From contig NZ_FODY01000003.1 of NCBI RefSeq assembly GCF_900110485.1, forward strand, positions 62,001-126,000: 64,000 nucleotides of DNA, written 5' to 3'. This document shows, one piece after another, positions 59,461 through 64,000 of this stretch (the stretch's first letter is position 1; every line of letters begins with the position of its first letter). Position numbers and translations under genes: made by a program. A model generated the notes under the pieces. That model saw nothing but the letters and a program-made list of their open reading frames with translations. It did not search any database and was not told the DNA's origin. This DNA comes from Propionispora vibrioides. GTDB lineage: Bacteria; Bacillota; Negativicutes; Propionisporales; Propionisporaceae.

Positions 59461-59931
59461 TTATTTTAAATAGAGATTATTCACAAAGTCATAGGCACTA
59501 CCACTATTAATTCCTTTTGCATCTACATAGATTTGACCAATATTGCCGGTTTTAGGCCCTGGTAATCCATTTTTCTGAATAGCGTAAATTACTATTTCGC
59601 CTGCCATGATACCACCAGGTCCATTAATATATTTTGTATTGGTTATTTTATAATACTGTTTTGGGATCGCTTTCCCGCTTTGGTAAATCACTTCTGAGCC
59701 TAGAATACCCACATAATGTACCTGCAGGTAAATAGTATTGCCTACAATAGGATTGTTTTGGTTCAGGATAGCTGGGCTAGTGCCTTGGCGTTCTATCCAA
59801 TTTCCGCCAGAATCCATTCCAACTGCTTCAATAATTGTTTTAGATAGGGGCGCTGCAGGCGCTGCAGTTGCCGCAGGTGCTACGGCAACCACCATAAAAA
59901 GCATTACTATTAATAGAAATAACTTTCGCAT
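59461..59931 (-). CDS. Small secreted protein, paralogue 2
   Basis: 156 residues. Signal peptide (MRKLFLLIVMLFMVVAVAPA, cleavage near ATA). It is a clear paralogue of the neighbour at 58927-59391 (about the same length, aligned motifs GNTIYLQVHYVG, LGSEVIYQ, GPGGIMAGEIVIYAI, IGQIYVDAKG). Tandem arrangement and separate starts suggest duplication followed by divergence. Export is likely; a beta-rich extracellular fold is inferred from alternating hydrophobic residues. Confidence 0.8.
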   Translation of the reverse strand: MRKLFLLIVMLFMVVAVAPAATAAPAAPLSKTIIEAVGMDSGGNWIERQGTSPAILNQNNPIVGNTIYLQVHYVGILGSEVIYQSGKAIPKQYYKITNTKYINGPGGIMAGEIVIYAIQKNGLPGPKTGNIGQIYVDAKGINSGSAYDFVNNLYLK

Positions 59932-60348
59932 TACTAACCACTCATTTTGTAAATATTTTCCATATTTAACATTATAATATAATTAATTTAAGATAAATTC
60001 AAGTTATTTTCAAATTAAATTTAAACAATTAAGTGATATAATAAAAGTTTTAATTTAAAATATACTCGAAAAGGTAGGACTAAGCGCTCCGAGTTAGGCC
60101 TGGCAGGTTACACATGCTGCGCTTTTCATAGATGGTGAGGTGTTTGTCTTTAAGATTATAGAAAATCGGAAATGATCAAGAATGGAGTTAGTGAAAGAAC
60201 GAAATAAGACAATGCCACGGTCCTTCTGCCTGTGTTCCCTTATCGCTTGCTTTTCTTGTTTTAACTTCCATATATAAACAAATATTTAAGAAAATAGTTC
60301 AAATTGCCGATAAATAATTGAATTATAAATTTTCAGGGGGGGAACTTT

Positions 60349-60924
60349 ATGCTCCAAACCATTAGTAATAATCAGCTGAATTTGCTGAACAAAAATTCTA
60401 CCGTAAGTAATGGAAAAAGTAAAACCAGCTACGCAACCAGTTTCGACAGTTATTTGCAAGCGGCCTCGGTCCAGACAACAACGCCTGCCGTTTCAGGAAC
60501 AGATGATGATTATGTGATCAGCCCGGAAGATAAAGAAAAGTATTGCGGTATTTGTACTTGGCCTGATACTGGCAAAACGATTTACTACCCACCGGATAAC
60601 GCTCCAGGGAGTGTAAAAAAAGCTTGGGTGGAAACCATGAAATCGCTGAGCGAGGAAGAGCGCTTCCAGGCTAAAATCCCTATTCACTTTGCTATGTCAG
60701 AAAATAAATCTGGAGACTATCTCAACTATGAAGAAGCCCAGTCCTATCTTTCCTCTTCAGTTTCTTCTATGTCCTCTTTGCAGGAGCTATATCGCAAGTC
60801 CATTGACAACAATCAAAGAGCGCTTGGTGGCCCTTCAATGAGTAAAGCCAGTATCGAAGCCACTAAAAAAACAATAGAATTGGAAAAAAAGGTTCTGGAA
60901 AGTTTAATGAAATATGACCGTTAA
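60349..60924 (+). CDS. Duplicated gene, intact copy; unknown soluble protein
   Basis: 191 residues, not recognised. The N terminus (MLQTISNNQLNLLNKNSTVS) is polar; the middle has PEDKEKYCGICTWPDTGKT and VKKAWVETMKSLSEEER; the C-terminal half is helical (YLNYEEAQSYLSSSVSSMSS) and ends KKTIELEKKVLESLMKYDR, a likely coiled coil. No signal peptide. AGGGGGGGG precedes the ATG. A broken copy with the same flanks lies 1.9 kb upstream, with two secreted-protein genes between. Confidence 0.8.
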   Translation: MLQTISNNQLNLLNKNSTVSNGKSKTSYATSFDSYLQAASVQTTTPAVSGTDDDYVISPEDKEKYCGICTWPDTGKTIYYPPDNAPGSVKKAWVETMKSLSEEERFQAKIPIHFAMSENKSGDYLNYEEAQSYLSSSVSSMSSLQELYRKSIDNNQRALGGPSMSKASIEATKKTIELEKKVLESLMKYDR

Positions 60925-60928
60925 AAGA

Positions 60929-60990
60929 GAAAGCGTATTGCAAAACGTTCTTCACGAAGTGTTTGGCGATACGCTTTCTCTTGCATTTTT
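60929..60990 (+). terminator. Terminator after the intact duplicated gene
   Basis: GAAAGCGTATTGC...GCGATACGCTTTCTC stem, followed by TTGCATTTTT. It is shared in form with the broken copy's terminator. Confidence 0.7.
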
Positions 60991-61159
60991 GTATAGGACT
61001 ACTCCACACTTATTGATAAGAGAAAAGCGGAATTATGGAGGTATTTATAAAGTTCTTGGTTGTGGGGTTGAAGTAGATGCATATGTACCTGTAAGAATTA
61101 ATAAAAATGATGCTTCTGTAACATTCATTTACAATTAGGAGTAAACAAGTAAAAAAGCA

Positions 61160-61213
61160 GGGGCAGGCATTTTGTTATTTAAATAAAGAACAAAATGCCT
61201 GCCCTTGTTTTTG
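61160..61213 (+). terminator. Strong hairpin, GGGCAGGCATTTTGTT stem
   Basis: A 16-bp perfect stem GGGCAGGCATTTTGTT/AACAAAATGCCTGCCC with a 12-nt AT-rich loop, then TTGTTTTTG. It stands alone, 240 bp after the intact duplicated gene, with no obvious gene of its own. Confidence 0.7.
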
Positions 61214-61264
61214 CACCCACGGTTAGACCGAGTCAACCAAATTAATATTGAAAGGAGTGCAACT

Positions 61265-61342
61265 ATGAATTTGTCGGAACAATGGATTTTTCCAGTTTCA
61301 TCAAATTGTATTTATAGTGGCGTATCACAAGTCTTGTTTTAA
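61265..61342 (+). CDS. Candidate tiny ORF (25 residues)
   Basis: ATG preceded by AAAGGAG at 8 nt. It encodes MNLSEQWIFPVSSNCIYSGV and stops at 61342. It is short and has no similarity that I can see; listed because the ribosome site is good and because an opposite-strand tiny ORF (61325-61426) overlaps its 3' end. Confidence 0.3.
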   Translation: MNLSEQWIFPVSSNCIYSGVSQVLF

Positions 61343-61426
61343 TATCCGCTCTGCTTGTTCATAATCACGATTACTGTAAGCTTCTATGGCCTTGGACAAC
61401 CTTTTTCCTACAAAATCCAAAAACAT
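61325..61426 (-). CDS. Candidate tiny ORF (33 residues), helical
   Basis: Minus-strand ATG at 61426 with GGGGGATG just before it. It encodes a charged helical peptide containing LSKAIEAYSNRDYEQAERIL, which looks like a TPR-type helix pair. Could be a gene remnant. It overlaps the plus-strand tiny ORF by 18 bp. Confidence 0.35.
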   Translation of the reverse strand: MFLDFVGKRLSKAIEAYSNRDYEQAERILKQDL

Positions 61427-61472
61427 ACATCCCCCATACTGTCCATAATGGCTTTCATTAAAATATTATTTT

Positions 61473-61512
61473 ATATAAAAAATAACCGCCCCCTCCAAAA
61501 AATGGGCGGTTA
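61473..61512 (-). terminator. Minus-strand terminator between two tiny ORFs
   Basis: TAACCGCCC pairs with GGGCGGTTA on the minus strand, followed by TTATTTTTTATATAA. Confidence 0.75.
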
Positions 61513-61514
61513 CA

Positions 61515-61595
61515 CTACCAGCTCCGGGCAGACCAAATGTCCAGATACAGTCTACCGTTCTTCGCTTCCATATCATGGAATTCTTTGAAATTCAT
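61515..61595 (-). CDS. Candidate tiny ORF (26 residues)
   Basis: Minus-strand ATG at 61595 with GGGGAT upstream; encodes MNFKEFHDMEAKNGRLYLDI and ends in WSARSW. It is followed at once by a terminator, which supports a transcribed small gene. No family is recognised. The stretch 61600-61764 upstream has no other gene. Confidence 0.35.
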   Translation of the reverse strand: MNFKEFHDMEAKNGRLYLDIWSARSW

Positions 61596-61764
61596 TTGAA
61601 AATATCCCCATTACAAAATTTCTACATGTTCCATTATATTCCTTCATTGTATTTAACTTCATTTTATTATCCTTTTTTTACATTTTTCTGCAGAAAATGA
61701 CAAACAAGATTTTACCTATGATATTATGTGGCTTATTTCGCTTACTAAAACTGACTAAAGTCTA

Positions 61765-61827
61765 TAAAAATAACAAATAAGCCCCTGTCTGCAATTTTAA
61801 GGCGAAATGTTGCAAACAGGGGCTTAT
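61765..61827 (-). terminator. Terminator of the lipB-lipA gene
   Basis: ATAAGCCCCTGT pairs with ACAGGGGCTTAT on the minus strand around a loop of about 27 nt, followed by TTGTTATTTTTAT. It lies 16 bp after the stop codon. Confidence 0.8.
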
Positions 61828-61842
61828 CCTTATTTTACTATT

Positions 61843-63372
61843 TTATGACGAAAGTCTTTCCTTCTGGAAGAAACCGTCCGCCGCCCGGTAGGAGGAGCGC
61901 ACCAGGGGGCCGCTGGCGGCGTGGAGGAAGCCGAAGCTTTCCGCCAGCTCCCGGTAGTGCACAAACTGCTCGGGTGCGACGTATTCTTTGATGGCAATAT
62001 GCTGAGCTGACGGTGCCAGATATTGCCCTACGGTCAGGAAGTCACAGCCAATAGATCGAAGATCGGCCAGAACAGCAGCCACTTGAGCCGGGGTTTCCCC
62101 CAGCCCAACCATAATGCCCGATTTGGTCTTAATGTGAGGGGCTTGGCGTTTCACATAGTCCAATACGGCCAGAGACCGTTGATAGTTAGCCTGCGGGCGA
62201 ACCTCGCTATAGAGGGCAGGCACGGTCTCCACATTATGGTTAATGACTTCCGGCCGGGCCGCGATGACCGTATCCAGCGACGCTTCGTTACCTTGCAGGT
62301 CGGGAATTAATACTTCAATCAGCGTACCGGGCGCAATTCGCCGGATAGCCTCAATCGTACGGGCAAAATGCCCGGCGCCGCCGTCCGGCAGATCATCACG
62401 GGTTACCGAAGTAATGACCGTATACTGCAGTCCCAGGCGCTTCACCATGTGGGCTACCCGTTCCGGTTCTCCCGCATCCACCGGCTGTACCGGCCCTTTC
62501 TGCACGGCACAGAAACGGCACTGCCGCGTACACTGGCTGCCCAGAATCATAAAGGTAGCCGTACGGCTGGCATAACACTCCCCCATATTGGGGCAGTGAG
62601 CGCCGGAACAAACGGTGTTTAACGATAGCTCATCCAGCATACCGTGAACCTCGCTGGCATTCTGGTTACTGGCAACCCTTCCCTTAAGCCAGGACGGTGG
62701 CCGGGTATCGCCCAGCCAGCGTCCATCGGTTTCTGTCACGGCAGCAATCTGAAAAACCGCTTGGAAATGAGCGATCAGACGGCTGCGCACTTCCTGCATA
62801 GCCGGGGCTGTTCCCAGCAGTTTTTCCATACTGGTTACGCCCCTGCCTTGAATACCGCAGGGAGTAATAAAAGAAAAGTACGATAAATCGGCGTCTATAT
62901 TCAAGGCAAACCCATGAAAACTGAGCCAGTTGCGCGCCCCGATCCCGATGGCGCAAATTTTGTCCTCACCAACCCACACACCGGTATATTTCTCATCCCG
63001 TCCGGCGATGATGCCGAAATCGGCCAGCGTGCGAATGATCACTTCCTCCAGGTTGTGAACATAGGCATGGACATCCTTACCGTAACGCTTCAGATCAAGC
63101 AGTGGATAGCCTACCAACTGACCCGGTCCGTGATAGGTAACATCGCCGCCCCGGTCCACATGATATACTTCACACTGTTTTTCCTTGAGCGTCAGACTAT
63201 CCACCAGAATGTGTCCGTCCACACCGCTCCGCCCGACTGTAATGACCGGTGGATGCTCCAGCAGCACCAGCACATCCTCATCGGCTTTGCCCTGCCGCCG
63301 CGCTTTGGTATAGCTCTCCTGGAACTGCCAGGCATGCTGATAAGGAGTCAGACCCCAGTTCAGTACAAGCAT
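61843..63372 (-). CDS. LipB-LipA fusion: octanoyltransferase plus lipoyl synthase
   Basis: A single 509-residue frame joins two lipoate-pathway enzymes. Residues 1-225 are LipB, octanoyl-ACP:protein transferase: VGRSG, HVDRGGDVTYHGPGQLVGYP, GEDKICAIGI with the catalytic Lys138 and ITPCGIQGRGVTS with Cys172. Residues about 225-509 are LipA, lipoyl synthase, a radical SAM enzyme: auxiliary-cluster Cys255, Cys260 and Cys266 in CSGAHCPNMGECY, the radical SAM CxxxCxxC set Cys281, Cys285 and Cys288 in CTRQCRFC, and the C-terminal RSSY motif (492-495). The join has no stop or start codon and no obvious frameshift. GAGGG lies just upstream of the ATG at 63372. A dihydrolipoyl dehydrogenase gene precedes it, fitting lipoate-dependent complexes. 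Confidence 0.95.
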   Translation of the reverse strand: MLVLNWGLTPYQHAWQFQESYTKARRQGKADEDVLVLLEHPPVITVGRSGVDGHILVDSLTLKEKQCEVYHVDRGGDVTYHGPGQLVGYPLLDLKRYGKDVHAYVHNLEEVIIRTLADFGIIAGRDEKYTGVWVGEDKICAIGIGARNWLSFHGFALNIDADLSYFSFITPCGIQGRGVTSMEKLLGTAPAMQEVRSRLIAHFQAVFQIAAVTETDGRWLGDTRPPSWLKGRVASNQNASEVHGMLDELSLNTVCSGAHCPNMGECYASRTATFMILGSQCTRQCRFCAVQKGPVQPVDAGEPERVAHMVKRLGLQYTVITSVTRDDLPDGGAGHFARTIEAIRRIAPGTLIEVLIPDLQGNEASLDTVIAARPEVINHNVETVPALYSEVRPQANYQRSLAVLDYVKRQAPHIKTKSGIMVGLGETPAQVAAVLADLRSIGCDFLTVGQYLAPSAQHIAIKEYVAPEQFVHYRELAESFGFLHAASGPLVRSSYRAADGFFQKERLSS

Positions 63373-63396
63373 GGTTTACCCTCCTATTCAGGCCGC

Positions 63397-64000
63397 TTAT
63401 TTCCAGTGAATCCCCTGTCCCATCGCTACATGAGCCGCTTCCATCAAGGCTTCGGAAAGCGTCGGATGGGGGTGAATGGCGTGGCCCAGTTCTTCCAGCG
63501 TAGCTTCCAGCGACTGCGCCAGTACGCCTTCCGATACCAGATCGGTAGCATGGGGTCCGACAATATGGACACCCAGGATTTCGCCATACTTGGCATCGCA
63601 TACTACTTTGACAAAGCCTTCGGTATCGCCGTAAGCCATCGCTTTACCGCTGGCCTTAAAGGGGAATTTACCTACTTTAATAGCCTGATATTTTTCCTTG
63701 GCTTCGGCTTCGCTGATCCCGACCCAGGCTACTTCCGGACTGGTGTAGATGCAGGAAGGAATGATTTTATCCGAGTAGTGGGAGTTCATGCCGGCGGCGT
63801 TTTCGGCGGCCACAATGCCCTGGGCCGAAGCCACATGAGCCAATTGGATCTTGCTGGCAATATCGCCGATAGCATACACGCCGGGAAGCTTGGTTTCCAT
63901 TTTTTCATTGACCGGAATGCCTTTTTTCTCATGAATGCCCAAGCCTTCGATACCGGTAAAGTTAGCCGCCCGGCCGGTAGACACCAGTACATTCTCACCC
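63397..64000 (-). CDS. lpdA: Dihydrolipoyl dehydrogenase (N-terminal part outside window)
   Basis: C-terminal 200 codons of an FAD-dependent E3 enzyme; the gene runs off the right edge and the frame is open to 64000. LVSTGRAAN is the beginning of the second nucleotide-binding region, KLPGVYAIGDIASKIQLAHV the FAD-binding ATPase-like block, and the C-terminal HPHPTLSEALMEAAHVA carries the catalytic His-Glu pair. It reoxidises dihydrolipoyl groups with NAD in 2-oxoacid, acetoin or glycine-cleavage complexes. It is followed 24 bp later by lipB-lipA, suggesting joint expression. Confidence 0.95.
   Translation of the reverse strand, partial: GENVLVSTGRAANFTGIEGLGIHEKKGIPVNEKMETKLPGVYAIGDIASKIQLAHVASAQGIVAAENAAGMNSHYSDKIIPSCIYTSPEVAWVGISEAEAKEKYQAIKVGKFPFKASGKAMAYGDTEGFVKVVCDAKYGEILGVHIVGPHATDLVSEGVLAQSLEATLEELGHAIHPHPTLSEALMEAAHVAMGQGIHWK

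Noticed and set aside
60914-61138. 74-residue plus-strand ORF after the intact duplicated gene
   Set aside because: It overlaps the gene end and passes through its terminator hairpin. The counterpart behind the broken copy is not kept. Not convincing as a gene.
1-64000. CRISPR array, rRNA operon, integrated prophage or attachment site
   Set aside because: No regularly spaced repeats, no rRNA sequence, and no phage structural or integrase gene set were seen; the only integrase-like protein is isolated and degenerate.

Overview
The window looks like a chromosomal segment of a diderm, spore-former-related Firmicute of the class Negativicutes (Sporomusaceae-like). Three things point there. Firmicute-style genes (strong AGGAGG ribosome sites, polA-mutM-coaE order, LevR and GlcT PTS regulators, CCA-encoding tRNA-Leu genes) sit next to outer-membrane-type functions: an RND pump with its adaptor, a porin-like barrel ending in Phe, and a secretin. 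The organism assignment is inference from gene content, not a database match.

Layout. 1-1.2 kb: the N-terminal part of a putrescine-type class III aminotransferase and two tRNA-Leu genes on the minus strand. 1.4-10.2 kb: a small repeat-containing protein, a peptide-binding lipoprotein, a lytic transglycosylase, coaE, mutM, polA and an L,D-transpeptidase. 10.6-20.9 kb: an ATP-grasp protein, a HAD phosphatase, a TetR-RND efflux operon, a hemolysin III protein, an RluA pseudouridine synthase and a protein resembling a worn integrase core.

21.0-38.8 kb is the centrepiece: about 19 minus-strand genes for sugar-alcohol uptake and oxidation. They encode a galactitol-type PTS (IIA, IIB, IIC, plus a IIB-like protein without the cysteine), four zinc dehydrogenases, three SDRs, two ribulose-phosphate-epimerase-like enzymes, DeoC, RpiB, a GutQ-like SIS isomerase and 6-phospho-3-hexuloisomerase. 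Upstream lies a LevR-type sigma-54 activator. I find two sequences matching the -24/-12 sigma-54 promoter (TGGCA-N6-TTGCA core), one before the first dehydrogenase and one before gatA, with a shared upstream motif. The likely job is uptake and phosphorylation of pentitols or hexitols, oxidation to ketose phosphates, and entry into the pentose phosphate pathway.

39.0-45.5 kb: a degenerate HD-GYP protein, then modABC with an adjoining porin, a Mop protein and an HTH-PBP regulator. A leader with a terminator precedes modA. 45.5-50.5 kb: GlcT antiterminator and two glucose/GlcNAc-type EIICBA proteins; one has lost both histidines of its IIA domain. RAT-like sites overlap terminators before glcT and before the first transporter. 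50.7-53.7 kb: a SorC-regulated dehydrogenase/class II aldolase operon with a clear tandem operator.

53.7-61.8 kb is AT-richer accessory DNA: small secreted proteins, an IS1182 transposase fragment, an orphan secretin, a duplicated gene (one copy broken by an internal deletion) and several tiny ORFs. 61.8-64 kb: a single reading frame that fuses octanoyltransferase (LipB) to lipoyl synthase (LipA), followed by the C-terminal part of dihydrolipoyl dehydrogenase. Dispersed repeats occur at 8.7, 10.3 and 53.8 kb and an inverted-repeat-bounded element lies just before polA.
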